Origin: Saccharomycopsis phalli
Lineage: Eukaryota > Ascomycota > Saccharomycetes > Ascoideales > Saccharomycopsidaceae
Length of the DNA: 64,000 bases
Direction: 5' to 3'
Assembly: GCA_020342235.1 (NCBI GenBank)
Contig: CP073215.1
Location: forward strand, 372,001 to 436,000
Part shown: one piece after another, positions 9,052 to 19,326 of the stretch
How the letters are laid out: each line of letters opens with the position of its first letter
How positions within the stretch are numbered: the first letter of the stretch is position 1
Notes under the pieces: model-generated
Told to the model about the DNA's origin: nothing
What the model saw: the letters and a program-made list of their open reading frames with translations, nothing else
The model's database searches: none
Made by a program: the position numbers and the translations under genes

Positions 9052-9991
9052 CTACCGGTCCAGCACCGACGAGTAGAATTCTATAAGATTTTTAAGCTTC
9101 GCCTTATCTGAGAATAAGACGCGGGCTTGAGTAGCGTTGGTAATTCCTTCAGGAATCTGTGCTTGGGCCCGAGAGTCCAATAGTATCGGGCATGCGAAGT
9201 CATGGAAAATAGATGGTGCAGCATCCTCACATCGGCAGCATGATGGGCTCGCTTCGGCGTTGAATAAAGTCTTAGTTTTATGTGAGACTAGGCTTTGGCC
9301 GCTAAGGAGTTGACTGATTTTGCTTAGTGCTCGTTTGGGCCCAAATAGTGCTTCTGAAAGTAGTAATGTTGACTTATCAGTAGTCACTTGGATTGGACCT
9401 CGGCGTAGCGTCGTGTAATGAGTCGGTAGTCGGATTTCATTGGAGTCAATGTGTTCTTGCCATTCCTTGGTGACCTTTTTCCTTGTAGCTTCTTTTAAAA
9501 CAGAGATTTTTCTTTGTTTCAGCGGGGCCATTTGTTGTGTGGCAGTTTCCATTTCAGTCTGATCTTGAATTAGTTGCTCCGCCTTCTGATTGATTCTTGA
9601 GGAGACGTCTTCAAAGGGATTGCTGGTAGGGAATGCTGATGTTGAGGACCGCGAGTGTCTCTTTGATGAGGGGATACGCGTGGAGTTCATTGTTTGCGAC
9701 GCATGATTTAATCTGCGTGTATATGCTCTTTTGTATGGGGTTGCTGGGATTGGTATTGGTGAACCATCTGGTGCGCTTGTCAATAGCTATCCGTTTGAGT
9801 AGAAGTGATAGTGGAAGAGAGCCTGACTCAATGTTGAGGATGCCAATTGCAGTTGGTCTTAGCATGCCTAAGGCCAGTCGTAGAGCGATGTTGTGACATA
9901 CCTGTATCTTGTTCCTCTGACTCTTGTTGAGCTTGAAGTAGAAGATCTCTAGTCCGTAGGATATTATCGGGAGCGTGCATGTTTTGAACAA
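9052..9991 (-). pseudogene. LINE ORF2 C-terminal part (RT thumb and zinc-finger region)
   Basis: The upstream piece (9991-9611) reads FKTCTLPIISYGLEIFYF and NKIQVCHNIALRLALG, the typical end of fungal LINE reverse transcriptases (Tad/jockey-like). The downstream piece (to 9052) lies in another frame and carries KKVTKEWQEHI, a QLLSG block and a terminal Cys/His motif, SCCRCEDAAPSIFHDFACP, seen at the end of many LINE ORF2 proteins. A shift of frame near 9610-9640 and the missing 5' part show that the copy is dead. Confidence 0.8.
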
Positions 9992-10012
9992 GGTGAGCGT
10001 GGTAGTTAACTC

Positions 10013-10200
10013 TGATACGATAAGTACATTTCACCAATGTACGTCATTACAGACGTGAAACTATATATTTTGAACTAAAGATTATAATCTGTGATTTATG
10101 GCTTTTTATACCCGCTTATTTCACTGATACGTGTCTATATGGTCGTGACTGTGCCACATCATGCGCCGACATAGTTCGACATCTCTGTTGAATTTTTTGC
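10013..10200. repeat. K-family fragment joined to an eroded B-family LTR
   Basis: Positions 10013-10046 are the reverse complement of the first 30-odd bases of K (GATAAGTACATTTCACC). The next about 150 bp ('tacagacgtgaaactatatattttgaactaaagatt', then 'gatacgtgtctatatggtcg') parallel the middle of the B-family LTR with many changes. Confidence 0.55.
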
Positions 10201-10268
10201 CTTAGGCTTTTCTTAGTGAATTATGATTTGGTGTTGAAGTGTATCACACAACAACACGTGAGATATAA

Positions 10269-10366
10269 GACACTATGGCCGAGTGGTTAAGGCGAAGCAC
10301 TCGAATATTTTAAGTTTGAGATATGCTTTGGGATTTCCCGCGCAGGTTCAAATCCTGCTGGTGTCG
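10269..10366 (+). tRNA. tRNA-Ser (CGA) with a 17-nt intron
   Basis: The acceptor stem pairs GACACTA with TGGTGTC, followed by discriminator G. The anticodon CGA is at 10302-10304. The intron is 10306-10322, inserted after the base 3' of the anticodon; removing it restores a stem of AAGCA with TGCTT. The long variable arm (GGGATTTCCC) and T-arm AGGTTCAAATCCT are serine-type. An intron in tRNA-Ser(CGA) is also known in S. cerevisiae. Confidence 0.93.
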
Positions 10367-10660
10367 TTATTTCTCACAACCGTTTTTTTGAAACGGTTAG
10401 TTGCAAGCCAGTTTCCTAACATTTATAGAAAAGAAACAAAGCAAAATTGCTAAAAGTGGTACAATTACCGGAAAAATGCGGAAATTAGAAGAAGCCAAGG
10501 AGAATGTGCGCAACTATGAGGTGAAGCCCTTTTTATTACAGATATAATACCAATACATTCAAGTTATAATAGTCAAGTGTATTCCACTAATAAATCAATA
10601 AAAAACGAAAACAAATACAAAGTAATCTATATCACAACTACTTTAGTTGGGCCTGTGGAT
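10367..10660. other. Spacer between tRNA-Ser and the PHO89 3' end
   Basis: AT-rich. A 23-codon open frame from ATG 10477 (MRKLEEAKENVRNYEV...) is too short to support. No other feature seen. Confidence 0.4.
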
Positions 10661-12355
10661 CTAACTCAATTTGTATTTTCCACCATCTCTTGGAGCGTTC
10701 AAGATTATGGCGTTGAGAAGTCCTGCAATCAAACCAGCCACTGGGAGAGTGACGAACCAGCCCAAGTAACACCACGTGACCATTCTCCAGTTAACACTGC
10801 GGAGGTCCTTGTTGCACAAGCCGATAAATACAGTAGCACCAACGGCACTCTGGGTTGTAGAAACCGGGATTCCCAACCGGGTAGCCATGATAGTAGTGAC
10901 AGCCGCGCCAAGTTCAATGGAAAACCCACGACTTGGCGATTGGAGGATCAACTTATTACCCAAGTTGGCCATGATTCTGTAGCCAAATGTCCAGCAGCCA
11001 ATGACCAACGCAGCACCAGCATAACAGAGTACCCAAATTGGAACATCTGCCTTGCTACTAACGTTATTGGTAGTCCATACAAGATACACTGTGGCCAAAG
11101 GACCAGAGGCATTGGCAATATCATTGGCACCATGTGCAAACGACATAGCGCTGGCAGTAATTGCTTGAAGAAGAGAATACAAAAACTCGAGTTTGTTATC
11201 GTAGTACTTGGACTTGGAGTGCATCTTCTTCAAGTCACCAGAAAGAAGGTCTTTGTTTTGGACCTGGCTATTGATGATATCGACGTTAAACCCATGGGAT
11301 AAAACCAACCACACAAGCAATGGCCATTTTGATGGCTGCTTGGCCAATTTTCCCCAGTATTCTTTGGTAGAAAGCTTCTTTTCCTCTACTTCACTAGTGT
11401 TGAGTGAAACCTTATCAATGACAACCTGTTGCTTCTCCTCGTCGGCATTTACTTCGGTTTCAGTTGCATCCGGCTCGTATCTCCGCCCCTCATAGTAATC
11501 AATAACTAACTGGTGACCCTCTGGCATTGGTGGTATGTCATCTGTCGACTTGGTCCAATATATTGGGCCTTTAAAAGCATCATACCATTTCAAAGTCCAA
11601 TCGCCGTGAACAAGCTTACGGCGGTAGAATGGATACAAGAAAATCATGTAAATGGCAAACGCGACGGCTCCGACACCAAAGATAGCCGCGATAGTCGTTC
11701 CTGTCGAGAGCTTATCCAATTTCAACGCAGGGGCACCCTTCCAAACAATCAACATTGTAAGGATAGAAAACACAGCAAAAAATAATACTGGAACCAAAAG
11801 GAGCGCGTTCCGGAGCGCAGTCTTGGGGTTTTTCAACTCCAAGACACAAAACTTGTTAAAGAGAAAGATGATAGACGCAAACAGACCAGCAATGAGAGGC
11901 GCAATGAACCATGATGCAATAATCTGAGCTACTCCGTTCCATCCCCAATGAACTCTATGTGCACCACGAGCAGCAATGGCTGACCCAATCACTGCACCGA
12001 CAATCGAGTGAGTGGTAGACACAGGCATCCCGATATAAGTAGCAATTGTCAACCACGTTGAAGAACCAACCAAGGCACATGCCATGGTTAACATAAGAAC
12101 AGCGGGTTCATCGGAGAACATCTTAACATCGACGATCTTGTTCCGGATGGTATCCGAGACTCTGTTTCCTACCAAGACCGCACCCAAAAACTCGCAGAGC
12201 GCTGCCAATATCATAGCCTGCCAGTACTTCAAGGAGCGAGACGAAACTGATGATGCAAACGAATTTGCGACATCGTTGGCACCAATATTCCATGCGTCAA
12301 GGAACGCAAAGATCATGGCAATAGCAAAGATATAGTCAAACTGAGCTAAAGTCAT
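10661..12355 (-). CDS. PHO89: Sodium/phosphate symporter, Pho89-like (PiT family)
   Basis: The 564-residue protein starts MTLAQFDYIFAIAMIFAFLDAWNIGANDVANSFASSVSSRSL, which contains the first PiT/PHO-4 signature GANDVANSFA (about 25-34). The inverted second repeat carries GANDIANASGPLATVY near residue 440. About ten to twelve hydrophobic helices flank a large hydrophilic loop (about 270-400) rich in acidic residues, as in S. cerevisiae Pho89 (574 residues). The family imports phosphate with sodium at the plasma membrane, mainly at alkaline pH and under phosphate starvation. I prefer the ATG at 12353-12355 over an upstream in-frame ATG (12475) because family similarity starts there. The gene points towards tRNA-Ser, 294 bp away. 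Confidence 0.95.
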   Translation of the reverse strand: MTLAQFDYIFAIAMIFAFLDAWNIGANDVANSFASSVSSRSLKYWQAMILAALCEFLGAVLVGNRVSDTIRNKIVDVKMFSDEPAVLMLTMACALVGSSTWLTIATYIGMPVSTTHSIVGAVIGSAIAARGAHRVHWGWNGVAQIIASWFIAPLIAGLFASIIFLFNKFCVLELKNPKTALRNALLLVPVLFFAVFSILTMLIVWKGAPALKLDKLSTGTTIAAIFGVGAVAFAIYMIFLYPFYRRKLVHGDWTLKWYDAFKGPIYWTKSTDDIPPMPEGHQLVIDYYEGRRYEPDATETEVNADEEKQQVVIDKVSLNTSEVEEKKLSTKEYWGKLAKQPSKWPLLVWLVLSHGFNVDIINSQVQNKDLLSGDLKKMHSKSKYYDNKLEFLYSLLQAITASAMSFAHGANDIANASGPLATVYLVWTTNNVSSKADVPIWVLCYAGAALVIGCWTFGYRIMANLGNKLILQSPSRGFSIELGAAVTTIMATRLGIPVSTTQSAVGATVFIGLCNKDLRSVNWRMVTWCYLGWFVTLPVAGLIAGLLNAIILNAPRDGGKYKLS

Positions 12356-12661
12356 TGTGTGTTTTTTTTTTGGTTTTTTAACCGGAAATATCGATTTATA
12401 TATGCTTCTGACAAGGTCTGGTGGGTATACGCCTCCAAGTCTTATGCGCCAAGCAATAGATATATTGCAGATCAAAAATACAAAATAAATGACAAAAATT
12501 CATATTTATACTACTTTCAGCGCATTTTATGGACTCTCGGCTGGTTTCCGCTGGTTTCTCCTTCACTTTCTTGTGATTCTGTCGTCCCTCTTAATCTCAT
12601 GTTCACAATCACAAGGTCCTTCAGGGTCCTACCTTGCTATTCCGGGTAACAATATGATATA

Positions 12662-12667
12662 CACGTG
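12662..12667. promoter_or_regulatory. Candidate Pho4 site CACGTG upstream of PHO89
   Basis: CACGTGG lies 307 bp upstream of the PHO89 ATG. A CACGTTTT variant at 12804-12811 resembles the weaker Pho4 site. Phosphate-starvation control by Pho4 through such sites is known for PHO89 in S. cerevisiae; use here is inference. Confidence 0.45.
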
Positions 12668-12829
12668 GTGCCCAGATTCGACGCTTTCTCTGGGTAACAC
12701 TCCTAAAATGCTCTTTTTTTCTTGGTATAAATCCTTGGTATGTAAAAACAAGCTTTTTCATGAGGCTCAAATAAGCAGCCTTTTCTAAGAGTCTTAGCTG
12801 ACCCACGTTTTTTCTGAATTTCGTTGATC

Positions 12830-13540
12830 TAAATTTTTACGTAGCAAATTTCCCTCCACCTGTCTCAAAATGATTCCTTAACGGTCTCCCTTCCGTAATT
12901 ATGCGGAGCATTTGTCTGAAAATAGCCGGGTAAGCATACTCGGTTAATTATGTATAGTAAAGGCAGTCAACAGCCGCACCTAACTAAACTAGCTTACACA
13001 GCCGTATCATAATATTATCAAGACATACTATTTACACCTTTCACTTCGCATTTACGAAGCATTTGGCGAAGTCTGAATAGGTTCCTCGTTCATCTTTCCT
13101 ATCCTCTTTTTCTCTCTTTTGCTTTACTCGTCACACTTCCCTCGTTTTATGTTAGTCACTCTCTTGGCTAATTAATTACTTATATACACCGTTCTTTTCG
13201 TTTTTGACGAAAGAAAAACCTTTTTTTCAAAATTGTTTACTCCGATTCTTGGCATCAAATCGGTTTGTTTCTCTAATCAGTATCAGTTGATGCTACAATT
13301 TCTATGTTTATCCTTTGTGCCACTTTGACACTGCCATATTTTTTTTAGCCATTTCATTGCTAAATCATTCGTATATCCTGTTTCAAGTTCGCTTTTTTGT
13401 TTAAATTATCTTTTTTTAAGCTTGTTCTCTGCTCCTCGTCTTAATTCTGCCATTCGGTTAATATTATACAAGAATTATTTTGTTGGTACACAAGCCCAAC
13501 TCGTGTGACAAGAAAAATCATTAGATAAATTATGTTATAA
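12830..13540. other. AT- and T-rich intergenic stretch at the gene/transposon border
   Basis: No gene or repeat found. It has many T runs and pyrimidine-rich blocks (13090-13450) and marks the change from the gene arm to the transposon nest. Confidence 0.5.
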
Positions 13541-14028
13541 CTTGATATAGCACAGGTGCAATAAATTGATGAAATGCACTTATCCAGTCGGTGTTGCCAG
13601 CCTAGTAACCATGGCTGATATTGTGATTGTATTCATATATAATAATTAAACCTGCATTCCTGCTATTCTCTTAAGGCAGTTATATGACGTGCATAGGTGA
13701 AATGAAATTATCCTATCGGAGTGCATGGTCTTGTAGCCATGATTGTCTCGTAGTCCTAATTGATATTGTGGTTGTACCTGGAGGTAAGGTATTACCCTGT
13801 CTATAATGCCGCATAAAAGAAACTTATTGTCTGCAAGGCATGTAATTCAGGTTTTTATATACAAAACGTATATTAGGGTTGTAGCTAGGACACTGTATTA
13901 CAACTGTTGCTTACTGAAACTTATGAACTCCAAACCTATGATATTATCCAATATTGTAGGCTATGATTGAGTATTAAGTTTTTACTTGCGATTGACCACA
14001 ATCTAAGGTTTTTTGTTGGTACCTCAGG
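13541..14028 (+). repeat. Eroded K-family copies
   Basis: A clear but diverged K copy spans 13685-14028 (TGACGTGCATAGGTGAAATG to GGTACCTCA). A partial one precedes it at about 13565-13640 ('gaaatgcacttatcc...cctagtaaccatggctgat'). Neither shows a matching target duplication, so they are older than the copies at 8597 and 15107. Confidence 0.65.
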
Positions 14029-14270
14029 TAATTATGGGTCTCCTAAGCAATCAATATCAAAAATATGGCTTTGAATAATGAATGGTTGACTCGCTATTGT
14101 ATTCAGCGTCAATAATTGGTAGTTTCATTCCCAACCACTTACATGGCACGTGGCCAACTAAGTAATGATTAAACTGAATATTAACCTAGTCATGTCAGTT
14201 TCTTTGAACTTCTTACTATTATTTATAGTTTTTCCATATGAAATCACATACTATTGTTTAAGACATATAC

Positions 14271-14527
14271 TGTAACTAGGTAGGCGTACTACCCTTGCTA
14301 GGAGAAATAGTACTGCTGGTTTGAGGCCCTGGTGGTGTATATACACGTAATTGTAAATGAAGCCCTGGTTAGGGGTGGTTATAAATATACGGAAGGATCC
14401 TAGAGGAGGATACGCAAGGTTACGGTCATAAACATTGTAAGCTTCAATACATACAAATAAGGAAGCACAGTCACCTTATTCATCATAATCAGTATATTGG
14501 CAAGTAGCTCGGGTATTTCCGATTACA
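14271..14527 (+). repeat. Eroded solo LTR, family H
   Basis: It opens TGTAACTAGGTAGG and ends TTTCCGATTACA. Shared blocks with the H LTR at 26792-27077 include 'ggttataaatata' (there 'gagtataaatata'), 'cgcaaggttacggtcataa' and 'ttgtaagctt'. No matching target duplication remains. Confidence 0.7.
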
Positions 14528-14529
14528 GG

Positions 14530-14665
14530 CAGACATGCCGTACACTAAGGTCTATCGTTTCCCGACTCCGCCACTACTTATATAGCCAATCTCGCCCCCC
14601 TCCTCAAATAGGTCAAGCGAATATATTCTAACTATCTTATCAACACGCATCTTAGTTACTATATT
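14530..14665 (+). repeat. Repeat N1
   Basis: About 135 bp shared with 40735-40875, ending in a common core of 'ggtcaagcgaatatattc' and 'cttagttactatattacaa'. The core also occurs inverted upstream of the LINE at 38679-40400, so it may be a LINE 5' region or an LTR end. Confidence 0.55.
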
Positions 14666-14715
14666 ACAATATCTAAGTTATATTCTTTAACCCGAGTAAG
14701 TATGACTTCTGTACT

Positions 14716-15056
14716 TGACGTACCTATTGATGTCTCTTCTCTCTTGGGGACGTGCCTCCAGTCTAAATAAATACATAACAAGTAATAGCATTGTGCTCAA
14801 TAATATCAATAAGACGTGGGTAGTAGTGGTAGTGCCAGGCTATCTTACAGACGTAAACTATATATATATATATTGAACTAAAGATCCTCAAGTCTAAACT
14901 ACCACCTTTTATACTTGCATTTCTCACATATACGTGTCCACTACGTGGGGACAGAGCCATACTATGCGCAGTCATGGATCGGTGCCCATGCTTCTTGTGT
15001 TGCCTAGTCCGTATCACACGTGACCATATTTTTGCATCATACCATGTATGATGTCA
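14716..15056 (-). repeat. Diverged solo LTR of family B
   Basis: It runs from TGACGTACCTATTGATG to TATGATGTCA and parallels the 329-bp B LTR with scattered differences and no target duplication. It is clearly older than the copies at 7867 and 41036. Confidence 0.75.
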
Positions 15057-15106
15057 AACACTAGGTACGTCACTAATTGACATAACTTTCAGAGACAATG
15101 CATTAA

Positions 15107-15441
15107 TGACGTACATTAGTGAAATGTACTTATCCTATCAGAGTTCTTGGTCTCGTAACCACGATTATTGATGATGTGGTTACAACCGGATGGAGCAGTA
15201 TTACCCTACCCATAATACTTTATAAAAGGGATTTACTGCCTCCAAGTTATTTAGTTCAGAATTTTATATACACAATGTATATTACGGTATCGATTGGAAC
15301 AATGTATAATTGTTGTAGTAGCTACTGATAGTTCTGTGCTCCGAACCTACAATATTATTTATTTAATATTGTGGGCCGTATTTACGTATTAAGTTTTTCC
15401 TTATGATTGATTACAGTCTAAGGTTTTTTGTTAGTACATCA
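15107..15441 (+). repeat. Solo LTR-like element K, target duplication ATTAA
   Basis: 335 bp, TGACGTACATTAG to TAGTACATCA, flanked on both sides by ATTAA. It lies 83 bp beyond the 3' end of tRNA-Arg. Confidence 0.85.
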
Positions 15442-15524
15442 ATTAATAAATTCAAAATTGATAATATTATCTTACTTTTCGACAACTTACCACTTCAATG
15501 ACACAATTGTGCTACATAAAAAAT

Positions 15525-15598
15525 CACCGGACCTGGGACTCGAACCCAGAGTCTCCTGATTAGAAGTCAGACGCCCTAACCAATTAGGCTAGCCCGGC
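15525..15598 (-). tRNA. tRNA-Arg (TCT)
   Basis: On the minus strand the gene reads GCCGGGCTAGCC to GTCCGGTG, with a paired acceptor stem (two G-U pairs). The anticodon TCT is at 15562-15564 in the arm TCTGACTTCTAATCAGG, and the T-arm is GGGTTCGAGTCCC. It has no intron. Its upstream flank (15599-15613) is the target of a stack of gypsy-type insertions. Fourteen bases of its anticodon arm are complementary to the primer site of element B. Confidence 0.96.
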
Positions 15599-15613
15599 AC
15601 TCTCTGCGTTGTT

Positions 15614-16055
15614 TGTAACGGGCAATCCTCGGTACCTCTCCTCTGGAGTATAGAAGTTACACGTGAATGGCACGTGAATGCATACAACATGCAATGAACA
15701 ACAGGAAGAGGAGCGGGCTTGTGGGTGAACAAGGTATAACCCTTGTGAAGATACGTCTTTAGGTCACGTACATCAAGATACCGGTATACTCTTTCCTATT
15801 AAGGATAAAGAAGGTCTAGGCCGTCCTAAAAGGGATTCTGACGCCTTTACCAGACGCAAGTCAATGGCACACCGCCACCATATAGAATAATATAAATAGC
15901 TGGGAAACCTGCTATGAAGCTAACTCACTCTGGGAGAAATTCCATCTTAGCTTATTACAACAAACATTATTGTAAGCTTCTTCTATCCCCTCGGAATAGT
16001 ACTTTTATTGAGGTAATACTGAATATCCTGACGATTTGGGATATTGATTATTACA
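15614..16055 (+). repeat. G1 5' LTR
   Basis: TGTAACGGGCAATCC to GATTATTACA, 442 bp, with a TATA box (AATATAAATAGC) at about 15888-15900. By eye it is identical to 25998-26439. Confidence 0.95.
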
Positions 16056-16057
16056 GT

Positions 16058-16075
16058 TGGTAGCGCCACAAGGTT
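16058..16075 (+). promoter_or_regulatory. G1 primer-binding site for tRNA-iMet
   Basis: TGGTAGCGCCACAAGGTT, two bases after the LTR, is the exact complement of the 3' end (with CCA) of the tRNA-iMet gene at 8359-8430. Confidence 0.93.
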
Positions 16076-16083
16076 CATCAAGG

Positions 16084-16863
16084 ATGTCTGACGAAACAAG
16101 CGACGTGTCCTCCAGACGGAAGGAATTCATCTGGAATGGTATTCCACCATTGGCCGAAGGAGACCCACCGGCGGTGGTGTCACAATTCATCTGGAAAGCC
16201 AGGAGAACATTTGGTGAGTTAGACGATAGTGTTGAAGATCGTTTACTGTACATCGGTGCCCGAATGGAAGGAACTGCTGCGCTTTGGCATCATAATCAAG
16301 CACGGCTCTGTGAGGAAGACGACTCCATTGAACCGTATCTAAAGGCGTTGGAAGATAGGTTCTTACCAAGAAATTACCAATGGATGATCCGCCAACGCGT
16401 ATTCTTTTGCAAAATGGGCAACAATTCCCTACAAAAGTATATTCAAGACTATGGACAAAATATCAGTGAAATGCCCAAAGGTTACCTCCCGCTACAGACT
16501 AGCATCGACCTCTTTGTCTGCGGTCTCCCTCACAAATACAGGGAAGACATAATTAACCAGGAGCCTCAAACTTGGTTGGAAGCAGCGCACATCGCCGAAA
16601 AGATGAATATTCGTCCTAAGGAAGCTTTTAAACCAAAGGAACGTCCTGCCGCTAACAACAAACGAAAACGGGATGAACCTGAAAACGATAAATCTTCGTT
16701 AAAATGCACCTTTTGTCACAAAATAGGCCATTTGGCGTCTAGTTGTTTCAACCGGTTGAAAAGGGTAAAAGTGAACAATTTACAAGTTGAGTCGCTGAAT
16801 GAATCAGAGACTAATACTGAGAACGATGATGAAAAGGAGTTGCTCAGTTCAAAAAACTTCTAG
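16084..16863 (+). CDS. G1 Gag
   Basis: From the first ATG after the primer site, the protein starts MSDETSDVSSRRKEF. It has the LTR-type Gag/capsid region (FIWKARRTFGELDD, LKALEDRFLPRNYQW) and ends with one zinc knuckle of CX2CX4HX4C type (CTFCHKIGHLASSC) after a basic stretch. Gag forms the particle and binds the element RNA. The pol frame follows at -1 through a slippery heptamer. Confidence 0.88.
   Translation: MSDETSDVSSRRKEFIWNGIPPLAEGDPPAVVSQFIWKARRTFGELDDSVEDRLLYIGARMEGTAALWHHNQARLCEEDDSIEPYLKALEDRFLPRNYQWMIRQRVFFCKMGNNSLQKYIQDYGQNISEMPKGYLPLQTSIDLFVCGLPHKYREDIINQEPQTWLEAAHIAEKMNIRPKEAFKPKERPAANNKRKRDEPENDKSSLKCTFCHKIGHLASSCFNRLKRVKVNNLQVESLNESETNTENDDEKELLSSKNF
16851..16857 (+). promoter_or_regulatory. 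Candidate -1 frameshift heptamer at the G1 gag-pol junction
   Basis: A AAA AAC in the gag frame, directly before the last codons of gag. The pol frame lies at -1 and is open from here. A -1 (or +1) shift between gag and pol is a known expression device of LTR elements. Confidence 0.7.
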
Positions 16864-19322
16864 GGTCTGTCTCCATCCGAGGTCAGTTGCCAGACCCTAC
16901 TTGCTTTAGCCAAAGTAAAGAGCCCGGAAGTAAACCATTAGTCATTATTAGTTTGGACATCCAAGGTCGGACTATCAAGGCTTTGGTGGACCCAGGGGCC
17001 GCTTTATCTTGCTTGAATATACAAATTCGTCAATCATTACATCTTCCTGTCAAAAAGGCTGAGCGGCCAATCTCTGTTCAGGACGTAGCCTTAAGACACA
17101 TTGAAGATATAGACTCATGGACTCAAGCAGAATTTACATTTGGCGACCTTCCGGATAAACCTAACCACAATCTTAAGTTTTATATCATGAAAAATTGTCC
17201 CCATGATTGTATCTTAGGGTTGCCTTTTATTTGGGATCATTACGATCTTTTCAAGAATATTATGGACCAGGAATTGTTGAGAAATCAGCCCCGGACTATG
17301 AACGCTATACAGCGGAATCAAGGAGAAGCGCCCATTCAAATCATCACAGCAGCGAAGGCCGCTAGAATGATGAAAACAGCGGACAATGAGTTTTACACCA
17401 TACTTATTAAACCCAATCCGTTGTGGGACGTGAAACCTGAGAATGTTCCTAACGGGACTAACTCTGTTGAATTATTGGAACTGTGTAATGCAGACCCCTT
17501 GTCAAAGACCTGTCATACACGGATATCACCCACAGTGATGGGGGCCGTTCAGGCTCAAGAAATTGAAAACAAGCACTCACGTGCTGCCCTGAATCAGACG
17601 GAAACGTCAAACCTTAATATAAGTTCATCGACGCAGAAATGTCTCGATAACGAGTACTCTTCCAACGACAACCTAACGGCAATCGTTGGAGATGTTATTG
17701 TTGGTCTGTTACCCACCATTAAGAGGAACACGAATTCCAGTTCAAACATGGCTGTGAATATCAATCTGGTTCTGACTGCTTCCATAGGAGACCCTAGGGT
17801 GAAAGTCCTTCTCCTGGAGTTTAGCGATGTGATCAGTAATGAATTACCGATTGGAGGTACTTCTTTCAAGAAGGTGATGCATCATATCCATATCCTCCCC
17901 GGACGTCAACCTAGTTATCAGAATTACTACAGGTTAAGTCCGGACAATCGAGCTGAATTGAAGAACCAAATTGAGGAACTTATTCGGAGCAATCGAATTT
18001 TCCCCACGTCGTCTCCCTACGGAGCGCCGGTTTTATTTGTTAAAAAAAAAGACGGAAGCAAAAGACTCTGTGTGGATTATAGACGGTTAAATGAAATTAC
18101 AGAAAAATCTCGGTTCCCCCTCCCACGTATCGAAGACTTGTTGGACCTCATACATGGAGCTAAGATATTCTCTAAATTGGATTTGGTCAGCGGGTATCAT
18201 CAAATTTTGATAACTCCAGAAGACAAACACAAGACGGCTATGGTGACTCCGTTTGGACAATACGGGTGGAACGTCATGCCATTTGGGCTTTGCAACGCGC
18301 CAGCGACGTTCCAAGCCGTCATGAATAAGCTCCTCCTTCCGCTTGAAAAGTTTTGTGTGGTTTATATTGACGATGTGCTCATATTCTCGCCAGACGAAGC
18401 GTCCCACAAACGACACATACGCACGGTATTAGAAACCTTTCGGCAAGCTCGATTAATTGTCAGCCTGAAGAAATCACAGTTCTACCTCAAAAGTATGGAC
18501 TTTCTTGGGTATAAAGTGTCGGATAAGGGCATTCATGTTACGGACTCGCAAATAGAGTCAGTGAAACGATATCTAGTCAAAACACCAGCTCAAGTGAGAT
18601 CGTTTGTTGGACTTGCAAGTTATTATCGCCGGTTCATTCGGGGATTTGCCGAAATTGTGCGACCCCTACATTTGTTTGCGAACGATAAAGTTCAGTGGTC
18701 TAACGACCAAGAGACGGCGGTAGAAACTCTTAAGGAGGCATTAACAACCGCTCCGACGTTGATTGTTTTCGACCCAGCACTAACGTGTCGAGTCACAGCC
18801 GATGCATCAAACTTCACGGCTGGAGCAGTACTTGAACAATTTGATAATGATGGAACCACAAAAGGAGTGGTTGCCTACATGTCTAAACAACTTCAAAATG
18901 CCCAACTCCGGTATCCGGTACGGGAAAAAGAATTACTAGCTATAGTTTTAGCTTTGAGACAGTGGAAACACTATTTATCGGCTCCGTTTGAGATTTTCAC
19001 GGACCATCACTCTTTGAAATATTTAAACTCGTCGAAAAGCGAGGATAATCCGCGTTTGATCAGGTGGCTTCAGTACCTTGCTAATTTCAATTATACGATT
19101 CACTACAAGTCGGGTCATTTGAATGGAGCTGCCGACGCGTTAAGTCGCTGTGTACTCAGTGCGATAGTAACTTCTAACGAAGGAACCGGAGGCTCTTTGC
19201 AATACACAGAGGTGTCCAAACACCCTGGTACTCAACCTATTGAAAAAGAAGAGTACCTTGCAGACCCCAATTTTAAATTAATCTATCAAGTTTTATTTCA
19301 ACTGGCACCGTGTCCGAAAGAA
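16864..19322 (+). CDS. G1 Pol, first part: protease, reverse transcriptase, RNase H
   Basis: Protease shows LVDPGAALSCLN and the C-terminal CILGLPF. Reverse transcriptase shows FPLPRIEDLLD, SKLDLVSGYHQI, MPFGLCNAPATFQ and the catalytic YIDDVLIFS. RNase H shows DASNFTAGAVLEQ, REKELLAIV and TDHHSLKYLNSS, then the end ADALSRCVLS. The domain order protease-RT-RNase H before integrase is that of Ty3/gypsy. The frame runs into the nested element A1. Confidence 0.9.
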
Positions 19323-19326
19323 GGTT

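Larger units (their letters stand above)
8440..10018 (-). mobile_element. 5'-truncated LINE (non-LTR retrotransposon)
   Basis: In the minus direction the element enters within the reverse transcriptase C-terminal region and ends in a 3' untranslated region with an A/T-rich tail of AAATAAATAAATATTATTATT type at about 8443-8475, only some 15 bp downstream of tRNA-iMet. The 3' UTR is split by a K-family LTR (8597-8907). The 5' end abuts a K-family fragment at about 10013. Confidence 0.8.

Noticed and set aside
10477-10548. Short frame MRKLEEAKENVRNYEV... between tRNA-Ser and PHO89
   Set aside because: Only 23 codons, with no splice partner or repeat context.
15119-15328. 69-residue frame within the K repeat
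   Set aside because: It lies wholly in a solo LTR-like element, has no motif and is not kept in other K copies.
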